This document shows, one piece after another, positions 1-7,292 of a DNA stretch of 33,173 nt. The notes beneath the pieces are model-generated. The model had not been told where the DNA came from. It saw only the letters and a list, made by a program, of their open reading frames with translations, and searched no databases. Location: NCBI GenBank assembly GCA_035526435.1, contig DATLCI010000036.1, positions 1 through 33,173 of the forward strand, in the 5' to 3' direction. Every line of letters starts with the position of its first letter. The stretch's first letter is position 1. The stretch is from DATLCI01 sp035526435 (GTDB lineage Bacteria; Acidobacteriota; Terriglobia; Terriglobales; Acidobacteriaceae). A program made the position numbers and the translations under genes.

Positions 1-1281
1 GAGCGTCTTCATGATGAGCTGGCGCTCGGCTTCTTCCACGGTGGTGCCCACGCCAAGGTGCAACATACGTGGGTCACTGGCATTGCCGGCCCCTTTGGTA
101 ACGACGGCGTTGCCAAAGTTCGGCGGAAGATGTTTCCGCTCTACCAAGGAACCACCGCAGACGATCACCGCGCGCTCCAGCGTGTTCCGCAGTTCGCGCG
201 CATTGCCGGGCCAGGAGTAGGCCTGAAAAAGCTCAAGCACTTCCTCTTCTAATGCGCTCACGGAACGGGCGTGCTTGGCATTCATCTCTTCCAGCAGCGC
301 TTCGGCAAGCTGCCGGATGTCTTCCTTGTGCTCGCGCAACGGAGGCATGTGGATGTTAAAGACGTTGAGGCGATAGTACAGGTCGTTACGCAGTTCACCG
401 CTGGCCACGGCCTGCTCCGGGACTTTGTTGGTGGCCGCGAGCACCCGCACGTCGATCTCAGTCTCTACCTTGCTGCCGAGCCTGCGGAGTTTACGATCTT
501 CGAGAACACGCAAAAGCTTGGCTTGGGTGTTGATGGGCATTTCGCCGATCTCATCGAGCAACAGCGTTCCGCCTTCGGCCAGCTCAAAGCATCCGGAGCG
601 CCGCTCAACGGCCCCGGTAAATGCGCCTTTTTCATGTCCGAAGATCTCGCTCTCAATCAAAGTTTCCGGGATGGCAGAGCAATTGATGGCGACAAACGGC
701 TTATCTTTTCGCGGGCTCAGATTATGGATGGTGCGAGCGACCATCTCTTTGCCGGTGCCGCTTTCCCCCGTGATGAGTACGGACGCCGAGCTTGGCGCGA
801 CCATTTCAATCAAGCCGAAGATCTCTTGCATGGGCTTGGAGGCACCCACCATCCTGCCCAGCACGCCGGTCTCGCGTAGTTTGCGCCGAGTCACTTCCAA
901 CTCACGGTCAGTGCCGCGCTGCCGCGCGGCATTGGTCAGAATGTTTTTCAGCCGGACCGGATCTACGGGTTTCGTTAGGAAGTCATAAGCGCCCAGCTTC
1001 ATCGCATCCACGGCCAAGTCGATGCTGCCTTGCGCGGTCAGCAACACCACCGCGACCGGGTGAGTCTGCTCGGCGAGACGCTGCAGCAGTTCGAGGCCGT
1101 CGAGCCGGGGCATCTTCATGTCCGTGATGACGATGCCTGGCATCCAGGAGAGGACCTTGTCGAGCCCTTCGAGGCCGTCTTTCGCAGTATCCGTACGAAA
1201 TCCCCAGCCTTGAACCAGTTCGGCCAAACCAGTCCGTTCATTTTCTTCGTCTTCAACAATCAGTACGCGCTCTTGAGTCAT
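1..1281 (-). CDS. Sigma-54-dependent response regulator (NtrC family), 3' end cut by window
   Basis: Two-component response regulator that activates sigma-54 RNA polymerase after phosphorylation by a partner histidine kinase, which is not in the window. The 427 visible residues start at the ATG ending at 1281 (MTQERVLIVEDEE). Residues about 1-125 form a receiver domain with the acidic pair E10/D11 and the phospho-acceptor D54 in VITDMKMP. Residues about 140-375 are the AAA+ activator domain, with Walker A GESGTGKE, the sigma-54 contact loop GAFTGA, and Walker B LLLDEIGEMP. The frame is open to base 1 and ends in a pre-HTH helix (EERQLIMKTL), so the C-terminal Fis-type DNA-binding helix lies outside. 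It is transcribed away from the envelope genes to its right. Regulon and kinase cannot be told from this sequence. The family call is secure from the motifs. Confidence 0.95.
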   Translation of the reverse strand, partial: MTQERVLIVEDEENERTGLAELVQGWGFRTDTAKDGLEGLDKVLSWMPGIVITDMKMPRLDGLELLQRLAEQTHPVAVVLLTAQGSIDLAVDAMKLGAYDFLTKPVDPVRLKNILTNAARQRGTDRELEVTRRKLRETGVLGRMVGASKPMQEIFGLIEMVAPSSASVLITGESGTGKEMVARTIHNLSPRKDKPFVAINCSAIPETLIESEIFGHEKGAFTGAVERRSGCFELAEGGTLLLDEIGEMPINTQAKLLRVLEDRKLRRLGSKVETEIDVRVLAATNKVPEQAVASGELRNDLYYRLNVFNIHMPPLREHKEDIRQLAEALLEEMNAKHARSVSALEEEVLELFQAYSWPGNARELRNTLERAVIVCGGSLVERKHLPPNFGNAVVTKGAGNASDPRMLHLGVGTTVEEAERQLIMKTL

Positions 1282-1533
1282 GTTTGCGGATGCTCCCGGA
1301 GACCAGACGCAGTTAAAGCTTGCTTGTGGGGGAAGAATGCGTCCTAACTGGCTCACGTTTCAGTCCATGAGATGCAGCCATTGGCTCACCAGTCACTTTC
1401 ACCCTGTAATTTTTACGTTCTTCAATTCTAACGTCATGTAGCGCGAAGCAGCCAAAGCCCCGGAAGCCTGCATCCAATTCAGCCTCTAGGCCCCAAAACC
1501 AGACCAGGAAGCATTTCAGGAGGATCTCGCACT

Positions 1534-2520
1534 ATGAAGCGTCTATTTGTAACGTTGTTAGTCGTAGCAACACTTCTGGCGATGAGCGTTGCCGCGCAAA
1601 CATCGGCCACATCGCAAACCACGGGTTCAGCGACACAGAAAACGTCGGCCACCGCTGGCAAGACCGGCGCTGGCGCTACGTCCGCTACCGGCGCGACGGC
1701 AAGTCAGACAACTACGGCGGCGCAAGGCGCTACGGCCAAGACGGCAGCCTCGGCGACAAGCCAGACGGCGGGCGCGATCACCGTACCTGCAGGTACCAAG
1801 ATTCCCGCGGTTTTGAGCAAGTCAGTTGATTCGAAGAAGGCCAAAGTCGGTGACCATGTAGAAGCGCGGACCGTGGCGGACATCGTTTCTCAAGGGAAAG
1901 TTGTGATCCCAAAAAACTCAAAGCTACTGGGACACATTACTGAATCGAAAGCCAAGGCGGGCGGGGAAGCGGAATCGCGGCTCGGAATCGTCTTTGATCA
2001 GATTGCGATGCGTAAGGGACAGACGATCCCATTGAATGCCAATATCCAGGCGATCGGCGCCGCGGTAGTCAACAATGCAATGACGGCCGGCTCGACCGGG
2101 ATGGAGAGCACCGGATCGTCGAGTGGCGGAGCGAGTGGATCAGGCGGCGCCAGCACGAGCGGCGGCGGAGTATTAGGCGGCGCGACCGGCGCGGTCGGTT
2201 CCACGGTGGGCGGTGCGACTGGCACCGTGGGCGGAGTGGCAGACACAGCCGGTAGCACGGTTGGCGGCGTCGGCGCCGGAGTTGGATCGACGGTTGATTC
2301 GGCGACGCAGGGCACCGTAAGCGCGGCCGGCAACAACGTAGGCCTGCAAGGCACCCTGAACAGCAACAGCACCGGCGTGGTGGGACTCAAGGACCTGCAA
2401 CTAAGTTCCTCGAATGACGCGAATGCTGGGGCCTCGGTGGTTACTTCGAGCGGCAAGAGCGTTAAGCTCGATGGCGGCAGCCAGTTGATGCTGAATGTGA
2501 CTGGTTCACCGAAACAGTAA
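1534..2520 (+). CDS. Secreted Ala/Thr/Gly-rich protein with a VPxGT-type domain
   Basis: Unknown function, 328 residues. An AGGAGG ribosome-binding site (1518-1523) supports this ATG. Residues 1-21 are a Sec signal peptide (cleavage near SVAA). Residues 22-80 are an Ala/Thr/Ser-rich linker. Residues about 82-175 are a folded, probably all-beta domain starting VPAGTKIPAVLSKSV, with AKVGDHVEA and GKVVIPKNSKLLGHI. Residues about 185-275 are a Gly/Ser/Ala/Thr/Val repeat tract. A tail of about 50 residues ends the protein. The folded domain matches in layout the lipoprotein at 6571-7242. It is followed by its own terminator, so it is probably monocistronic. By inference it is an exported envelope or surface protein. 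No enzyme motif was seen. The low-complexity tract makes short opposite-strand ORFs appear, which I take as artefacts. Confidence 0.8.
   Translation: MKRLFVTLLVVATLLAMSVAAQTSATSQTTGSATQKTSATAGKTGAGATSATGATASQTTTAAQGATAKTAASATSQTAGAITVPAGTKIPAVLSKSVDSKKAKVGDHVEARTVADIVSQGKVVIPKNSKLLGHITESKAKAGGEAESRLGIVFDQIAMRKGQTIPLNANIQAIGAAVVNNAMTAGSTGMESTGSSSGGASGSGGASTSGGGVLGGATGAVGSTVGGATGTVGGVADTAGSTVGGVGAGVGSTVDSATQGTVSAAGNNVGLQGTLNSNSTGVVGLKDLQLSSSNDANAGASVVTSSGKSVKLDGGSQLMLNVTGSPKQ
2100..2330 (+). repeat. Gly/Ser/Val/Thr low-complexity coding repeat
   Basis: In-frame degenerate repeat inside the secreted protein at 1534-2520. Units of the type GGATGxVGST / GGVGAGVGST recur several times, encoded by GC-rich gcgactggcaccgtgggcgg-like stretches. 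The pattern resembles flexible or surface-exposed glycine-rich tracts, and repeat number could vary between strains by slippage. No perfect long tandem repeat is present. Confidence 0.6.
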
Positions 2521-2537
2521 TTTGGCTGGTCAAAACA

Positions 2538-2570
2538 GGGCAGGCGACCTCGTCTGCCCTTTTCTTTTGT
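2538..2570 (+). terminator. Intrinsic terminator after the secreted Gly-rich protein
   Basis: GGGCAGGCG (2538-2546), loop ACCT, CGTCTGCCC (2551-2559), with one G-T pair in a 9-bp stem. It is followed directly by TTTTCTTTTG. It lies 18 bases after the stop codon at 2520. Confidence 0.85.
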
Positions 2571-2681
2571 TAAGGTTTTTCCAGTAGCCCCCACTTGCGA
2601 TACAATTCGTTCGTTGAATAAGGTGCTCACCCCCAAGCAGTTATATTTCAAGGCCCCAAAGAACCCTCGAGGAGATTTCGC

Positions 2682-4178
2682 ATGCAGCTTCGTTCGCAAC
2701 GCTACGCTGTTCTTTTGCTTGTAGCAGCCTTTTGTTCCATCCTCACACTGCCTTTTGCAGTGGCGCAGGAAACGCAACCTGCGAAGACTGAAGTCTTTGC
2801 AGGATATGCATACCTCAATCCGCGCGGAAAGGTCGGTACCATAAGATTGCAGGATGCCCCAAAGGGCTTCGGGCTTTCCTCAGCATATTTCTTCTCCCGA
2901 AATTGGGGTTTCGTACTAGATGGAGGCGCCCATTTTGGCGATGGCCTTCAAGTAGGAACACTCACGATCGGTCCTCAGTTTCGCTGGCCCACCGAGACTG
3001 TAAGTCCTTTTGGGAATTTTACGGTCGGGTGGCATCGCCTCGGAGTTGACGGGCTCGGAACCAGTGATGGCGTCGGCATCAGCACTGGAGGCGGGTTTGA
3101 CCTCGCTACTTGGAGCAAACGGTTTAATTTCCGCTTGTTCGAAGCCAGTTACCAATATGCTCACCATAACTTCGGTCCCGGTTTGCGCGTGGACAATTCC
3201 GGCATACGGTTGCGCACCGGAGTCGTGCTGAAATTCGGTCAAATGGGACCACCGCCTCCGCCGCCGACCGCAGCTTGCGCCGCGCAGCCCACGGAAGTAA
3301 TGGCCGGTGAGCCCGTATCCGTCACGGCGACGCCTTCTAACTTCAATCCCAAACGCAGCTTGACCTACAGTTGGACGGCCACCGGCGGCAAAGTCTCCGG
3401 TAGCGCCGCTACCACCAGCGTGGACACCGCAGATCTTCAGCCGGGTACGTACACGGTGAAGTCCAACATCACGGATGGAAAGAAGGGAATGGCAGAATGC
3501 TCGGCGACGTTTACCGTAAGAGCGCCGCGTCCTCCTACCATCTCTTGTTCCGCGAATCCGAGCACGGTGAAGCCGGGTGACAGCTCCACCATCACCTCGC
3601 AGGGCAGCAGCCCTGACGGCCGCACCTTGACCTACAGCTACTCCGCCAGTGCGGGCAGCATCGCCGGAGACGGCACCAGCGCAACGCTGAACACCGCGGG
3701 CGCGGAAGCCGGACCTGTTACTGTGACTTGCAACGTTAAGGATGATCGCAACCTCAGCGCTTCCAACACGACCAGCGTAAACGTGGAGGCACCCCCTCCG
3801 CCGCCCGCGCCACCGGCCGCTCCCGAAGCCAGCCGTCTGAACCAGATCTCATTCAAGAAGAACAGCGCGCGGGTGGACAATGCCGCGAAGGCGATCTTGG
3901 ATGACGTAGCCCTGCGTATGCAGCGTGACGCCGATGCCAAGATCGTGATCGTCGGCTCGAACGATGCGACCGAGAAAGCGAAGGCCCTGCCGGGTCAGCG
4001 CGCACTCAATGCCAAGGCTTATCTGGTCAAGGAAAAGGGAATCGATCCCAGCCGCATCGCCGTAAGGCAAGGCGCGAAGGAAGGCACCACGGCCATCATC
4101 TGGCTGGTGCCCGCCGGCGCCACTGCTCCGGAAGATGGGACGACCACAGTCAACGAGCCGGCCGCCAAGCGTCGGTAG
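2682..4178 (+). CDS. OmpA-like outer-membrane protein with two Ig/PKD-like domains
   Basis: Predicted outer-membrane protein of 498 residues. The ATG at 2682 follows a GAGGAG site. Residues 1-28 are a signal peptide (FAVA-QE). Residues about 30-190 look like an 8-stranded beta-barrel (alternating aromatic strands, FAGYAYLNPRG, ending VVLKFGQMG). A PPPPPP hinge leads to two Ig/PKD-like modules (about 198-278 and 283-370). Each starts with a Cys (ACAAQPTEV, ISCSANPSTV) and carries LTYSW/LTYSY. A second Pro-rich hinge precedes a C-terminal OmpA-like domain (about 385-480) with LNQISFKKNSARVD and GQRALNAKAYLVKEKGIDPSRI. That domain keeps the D and R region used to hold peptidoglycan, but the usual NRRVE end is replaced by AIIWLVPAG. 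By inference it links outer membrane and cell wall. It is bounded by terminators, so it is a single-gene unit. Confidence 0.88.
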   Translation: MQLRSQRYAVLLLVAAFCSILTLPFAVAQETQPAKTEVFAGYAYLNPRGKVGTIRLQDAPKGFGLSSAYFFSRNWGFVLDGGAHFGDGLQVGTLTIGPQFRWPTETVSPFGNFTVGWHRLGVDGLGTSDGVGISTGGGFDLATWSKRFNFRLFEASYQYAHHNFGPGLRVDNSGIRLRTGVVLKFGQMGPPPPPPTAACAAQPTEVMAGEPVSVTATPSNFNPKRSLTYSWTATGGKVSGSAATTSVDTADLQPGTYTVKSNITDGKKGMAECSATFTVRAPRPPTISCSANPSTVKPGDSSTITSQGSSPDGRTLTYSYSASAGSIAGDGTSATLNTAGAEAGPVTVTCNVKDDRNLSASNTTSVNVEAPPPPPAPPAAPEASRLNQISFKKNSARVDNAAKAILDDVALRMQRDADAKIVIVGSNDATEKAKALPGQRALNAKAYLVKEKGIDPSRIAVRQGAKEGTTAIIWLVPAGATAPEDGTTTVNEPAAKRR

Positions 4179-4198
4179 CGGTTCAGGTTTTACATCAG

Positions 4199-4232
4199 GG
4201 CCGGTCGGAATCTCGACCGGCCTTTTTCTTTT
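4199..4232 (+). terminator. Intrinsic terminator after the OmpA-like gene
   Basis: Perfect 9-bp stem GGCCGGTCG (4199-4207), loop GAATCT, CGACCGGCC (4214-4222), followed by TTTTTCTTTT. It lies 21 bases after the stop codon at 4178. Confidence 0.92.
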
Positions 4233-4429
4233 GCTCCTGGCTGTTCCCTGGGTGCATGCCCTCGTCTGGGCCAAGGGTTACGACTTTGGTAATACCTTGG
4301 GATGAAATGAAGGCTTTCTTTTTTGCTTTCGCATCATAGAATGGGGCAGCAATTGGGGCCGCGTGGAAAGCCGCTTCGTAAGCGTCCGCTTTAACCTCAA
4401 CCCCTCCTCTGGCCGAAGTAAAGGAAGCT

Positions 4430-6421
4430 ATGGTTCCCCGAGTCATTTACAAGCCGGTTTTCGCGTTTCTCCTCCTGTTTGCGACCCAGACACTGCTGGC
4501 GCAGCAGTGGGTTCCGCTCGGACCGGACGGTGGTGACGTTCGCAGCTTTGGTCGCGATCCGCATGCCTCTAGCCGCATTTTGCTGGGCACGAGTTCCGGG
4601 CAGTTGTTTCAATCCTTGAACGAGGGCAAGAGCTGGTCTCGCTACGTAAAACTCGGCGAGGGCCGGGACCTGGTGCTGGACCATATCGTGTTCCATCCCA
4701 AGCGCGAAGGCGTGATCTACGTGGCAGCGTGGAGTGTGGAGGAGAACACCGGCGACATCTTCCGCAGCGTGGACAACGGCAAAACCTGGAAACCTTTACG
4801 CGAGATGCGGGGGAAATCGGTCCGGTCTTTCGATCTGGCGCCTTCTAACCCCGAGGTCATGATCGCGGGCGCGCTCGACGGTGTTTATCGCAGCTCCGAT
4901 GGCGGCGAGCACTGGAGCCTCATCTCGCCCCCGAACCATGCAGACATCCGCAACATCGAGTCAGTGGCGATCGACCCGCGGAGTCCAGATGTGATCTACG
5001 TCGGCACTTGGCACCTGCCCTGGAAGACCAGTGACGGTGGGCTGACCTGGACGAACATCAAGCAGGGCATCGTCGACGACTCCGACGTCTTTTCCATCAT
5101 CATCGATCCCATCCAGCCGGCGGTGGTTTATGCGAGCGCGTGTTCTGGCATTTACAAAAGCGAATCCGCGGGCGCGCAGTTCCGTAAAGTCCAAGGCATG
5201 CCTTTTTCCGCGCGGCGTACCCGTGTGCTGCGACAGGATCCAGCCAACCGGAATATCGTGTACGCGGGGACTACGGAAGGGCTCTGGCAGACCATGGATG
5301 CGGGCCTTACCTGGAAGCGGTTAAGTAAGCCCAACATCATTGTGAATGATGTGCTCATCGATCCGGCAAATCCGTTGAATATCCTGCTGGCAACGGACCG
5401 CAGTGGGGTGCTGGCCAGCTTCGATCGCGGGGAATCATTTGTGGCGTCGAATCGCGGTTTCGCTCACCGGCAAGTCTCAACCGTGTTGATTGATCAGCAA
5501 GACAGCTCCAAAATCTACGCCGGCGTGCTCAACGACAAGGAATTTGGTGGCGTCTTTACCAGCGCTGACGGTGGCTATTCGTGGAGCCAGAGCAGCAATG
5601 GCCTCGAAGGCCGTGACGTATTCAGCTTGCAGCAGTTAACGAGCGGCGCACTGATCGCGGGGACGAATCGTGGAGTGTTCATCCAGGACAAAAATGGCAT
5701 GGGGTGGCTTCCGCGCGACAAGATCACGAACGTCGTCGAAACCCAGGTCAAGCGCGCTGGAAGCTCCAAACGGCAGACCATCCAAAAGACGGTGACCGCG
5801 AAGCTGACCGCTCGAGTCAACGATATTCAGATCGCCCCGGACGCGTGGTTTGCGGCTACGTCGGCAGGTGTATTCACCAGCAATGATGAAGGCCGGAACT
5901 GGCACGGCGGGCCAGTGCAGAACCATTCTGACTTTATCTCGGTGGCGGCCTCTCCCGAGATCGTGTTGGCAGTCACCCGCAAGGCTGTGGTCGTCTCCTT
6001 TGACCGGGGACAGACGTGGAAGACCGCTACCATCCCCAGCGACGTTACGATGATCTCAAACATCGCAGTGGCGCCGGCCAACCGGCTTTATCTAGCCGCC
6101 CGCGAAGGCGCTTACCGGTCAGAAGACAGCGGCCTCTCCTGGGAGCGTTTGACCAGATTGCCCGTGAACCAGTTGACTTCAATCTATTACGACGAAGAAG
6201 AACAGCGGCTGTTGACGATGTCTTACACCTCAACGCAAGTTTTCCAGAGCACCGATTTCGGGAAGACGTGGAAACGCGCAGAGACAGGATGGATACTACG
6301 CCGTATCCGTTCGGCGCGCGGGCGCGTGTTGGCCACGACTATCTTCGACGGGATCGTCGCCCAGCCGGACGCGGTGGTTTCACATCCTGCGCCGTCTATG
6401 GCCGGTGGCGGAAACAACTAA
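4430..6421 (+). CDS. Secreted Asp-box (BNR/VPS10-like) beta-propeller protein
   Basis: Exported protein of 663 residues built of repeated beta-propeller blades. The start at 4430 is preceded by AAGGAAG. Residues 1-24 are a signal peptide (FATQTLLA-QQ). I count about eleven Asp-box motifs of the form S-x-D-x-G-x-T/S-W, including SVDNGKTW, SSDGGEHW, TSDGGLTW, SADGGYSW, SFDRGQTW, SEDSGLSW and STDFGKTW, plus one degenerate SESAGAQF. This is enough for two propellers of the VPS10/Ycf48/xyloglucanase type. Residues about 425-460 (NVVETQVKRAGSSKRQ) form a charged linker between the halves. No lectin, lipase or transmembrane segment follows. The propeller fold is well supported, but enzyme or binding role and ligand are not visible. 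A terminator follows, and the gene appears to be alone. Confidence 0.85.
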   Translation: MVPRVIYKPVFAFLLLFATQTLLAQQWVPLGPDGGDVRSFGRDPHASSRILLGTSSGQLFQSLNEGKSWSRYVKLGEGRDLVLDHIVFHPKREGVIYVAAWSVEENTGDIFRSVDNGKTWKPLREMRGKSVRSFDLAPSNPEVMIAGALDGVYRSSDGGEHWSLISPPNHADIRNIESVAIDPRSPDVIYVGTWHLPWKTSDGGLTWTNIKQGIVDDSDVFSIIIDPIQPAVVYASACSGIYKSESAGAQFRKVQGMPFSARRTRVLRQDPANRNIVYAGTTEGLWQTMDAGLTWKRLSKPNIIVNDVLIDPANPLNILLATDRSGVLASFDRGESFVASNRGFAHRQVSTVLIDQQDSSKIYAGVLNDKEFGGVFTSADGGYSWSQSSNGLEGRDVFSLQQLTSGALIAGTNRGVFIQDKNGMGWLPRDKITNVVETQVKRAGSSKRQTIQKTVTAKLTARVNDIQIAPDAWFAATSAGVFTSNDEGRNWHGGPVQNHSDFISVAASPEIVLAVTRKAVVVSFDRGQTWKTATIPSDVTMISNIAVAPANRLYLAAREGAYRSEDSGLSWERLTRLPVNQLTSIYYDEEEQRLLTMSYTSTQVFQSTDFGKTWKRAETGWILRRIRSARGRVLATTIFDGIVAQPDAVVSHPAPSMAGGGNN

Positions 6422-6444
6422 ACAACTCTGCGTCTTAACTACTT

Positions 6445-6485
6445 CGGCCGGGCAGAAATTACATCTTGCCCGGCCGTGTTCTTTC
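6445..6485 (+). terminator. Intrinsic terminator after the beta-propeller gene
   Basis: Perfect 10-bp stem CGGCCGGGCA (6445-6454) / TGCCCGGCCG (6467-6476) with a 12-base loop. It is followed by TGTTCTTTCT, a broken T-rich run, so termination may be less than complete. Confidence 0.75.
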
Positions 6486-6514
6486 TATGTCCCTTTATTG
6501 TCAATGACTTAGGT

Positions 6515-6531
6515 TTGGCATCGCAGGTGCT
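6515..6531 (+). promoter_or_regulatory. Sigma-54 (-24/-12) type promoter candidate
   Basis: TTGGCATCGCAGGTGCT matches the sigma-54 consensus YTGGCACGRNNNTTGCW at 11 of the 14 defined positions. GG (6517-6518) and GC (6529-6530) are separated by exactly 10 bases, as the family requires. The expected transcript start is about 12 bases downstream (near 6542), giving a leader of about 30 bases before the lipoprotein ATG at 6571. A T6 run follows the -12 element. No sigma-70 pair with acceptable spacing was seen in this gap. Confidence 0.5.
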
Positions 6532-6570
6532 TTTTTAACTGCATAATCCTAGTTGAAAGAGATGATTGCT

Positions 6571-7242
6571 ATGAAGCTTAAAACTCTTGCGATGCCAATG
6601 TTAGCGGTTGGATTGCTGTTGCTTGCGGGATGCGGCAACTCCGGCCTGGAAAATGTGGAGGCTGCTACCAAGAACACTGGTGAAGGCTCGCGCGGACTTT
6701 TTGGGAATCTGCTGAACAGCACAGAGACGGTGGTAGTGCCTCAGGGAACGCCGGTCGCGATCCGCCTGCAAAGCGCGATCTCAAGCGCATCCGCCACCTC
6801 CGGCGACAGCTTTGACTTCGTGCTGGCCGAACCGCTGGTAGTGAATGGTAAGACTGTGGCGCCCGCCGGTGCTTCCGGACTTGGGCGAGTGGTGGCGGCA
6901 CGCAAATCCGGGCGGCTGCACAATGCGGGCTACTTGCGCCTGGCCCTGGCGTCGGTTGAAGTGGAAGGGAAGCAAGTGCCGCTCCAGAGTTCCAGCGTCT
7001 TCATCTCGGGAGGCAGCTACAAGAAACGTAATTGGGCCTGGATCGGCGGAGGCGCCGGGGCAGGAGCGTTGATCGGCGGACTCGCAGGCGGCGGTCAGGG
7101 CGCCCTGATCGGAAGCGCGATTGGTGCGGGCTCCGGCACGGCAGCGGCCGCAGCGACGGGCAAGAAAGAAGTCGGTTTCGCAGCGGAGCGGCAGTTGACG
7201 TTCAAGCTATCGCATCCACTGCAGGTGCAGATCAAAGGTTAA
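6571..7242 (+). CDS. Glycine-zipper lipoprotein with a VPxGT-type domain
   Basis: Predicted lipoprotein of 223 residues. I chose the ATG at 6571 because GAAAGAG (6555-6561) sits at ribosome-binding distance; an in-frame TTG (6553) and ATG (6562) lie upstream. The signal peptide ends in a lipobox LLAGC with Cys21. Residues about 56-142 hold the same domain type as the protein at 1534-2520: VPQGTPVAIRLQSAI, SATSGDSFDF, GKTVAPAGASGLGRV, VEGKQVPLQ. Residues about 158-197 are a glycine zipper (GGGAGAGALIGGLAGG, GALIGSAIGAGSG), a membrane-associated helical hairpin seen in Pcp/SlyB-like envelope lipoproteins. A final beta segment (ERQLTFKLSHPLQVQI) closes the domain. The gene sits alone between terminators behind the sigma-54-like site, so stress or nutrient control is possible. 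Biochemical role unknown. Confidence 0.82.
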   Translation: MKLKTLAMPMLAVGLLLLAGCGNSGLENVEAATKNTGEGSRGLFGNLLNSTETVVVPQGTPVAIRLQSAISSASATSGDSFDFVLAEPLVVNGKTVAPAGASGLGRVVAARKSGRLHNAGYLRLALASVEVEGKQVPLQSSSVFISGGSYKKRNWAWIGGGAGAGALIGGLAGGGQGALIGSAIGAGSGTAAAAATGKKEVGFAAERQLTFKLSHPLQVQIKG

Positions 7243-7254
7243 GTCGGTCGAGAA

Positions 7255-7287
7255 ACAAAAAAGGGCGTCCTAGCGGACGCCCTTTTT
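7255..7287. terminator. Bidirectional intrinsic terminator between convergent genes
   Basis: Stem AAGGGCGTCC (7261-7270), loop TAGC, GGACGCCCTT (7275-7284), with an A run on the left and a T run on the right. It works on both strands. It sits between the stop of the lipoprotein gene (7242) and the stop of the minus-strand M16 gene (7293). Confidence 0.93.
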
Positions 7288-7292
7288 CCGCC

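Noticed and set aside
271..1127. Several plus-strand frames over the left edge
   Set aside because: They are antisense shadows of the sigma-54 response regulator, whose motifs (GESGTGKE, GAFTGA, D54) are clear on the minus strand.
1998..2777. Minus-strand frame of 259 codons opposite the Gly-rich protein and the OmpA start
   Set aside because: It runs antisense across two genes and a terminator, and is Pro/Leu/Thr-rich as expected of the complement of Gly/Ala/Ser codons.
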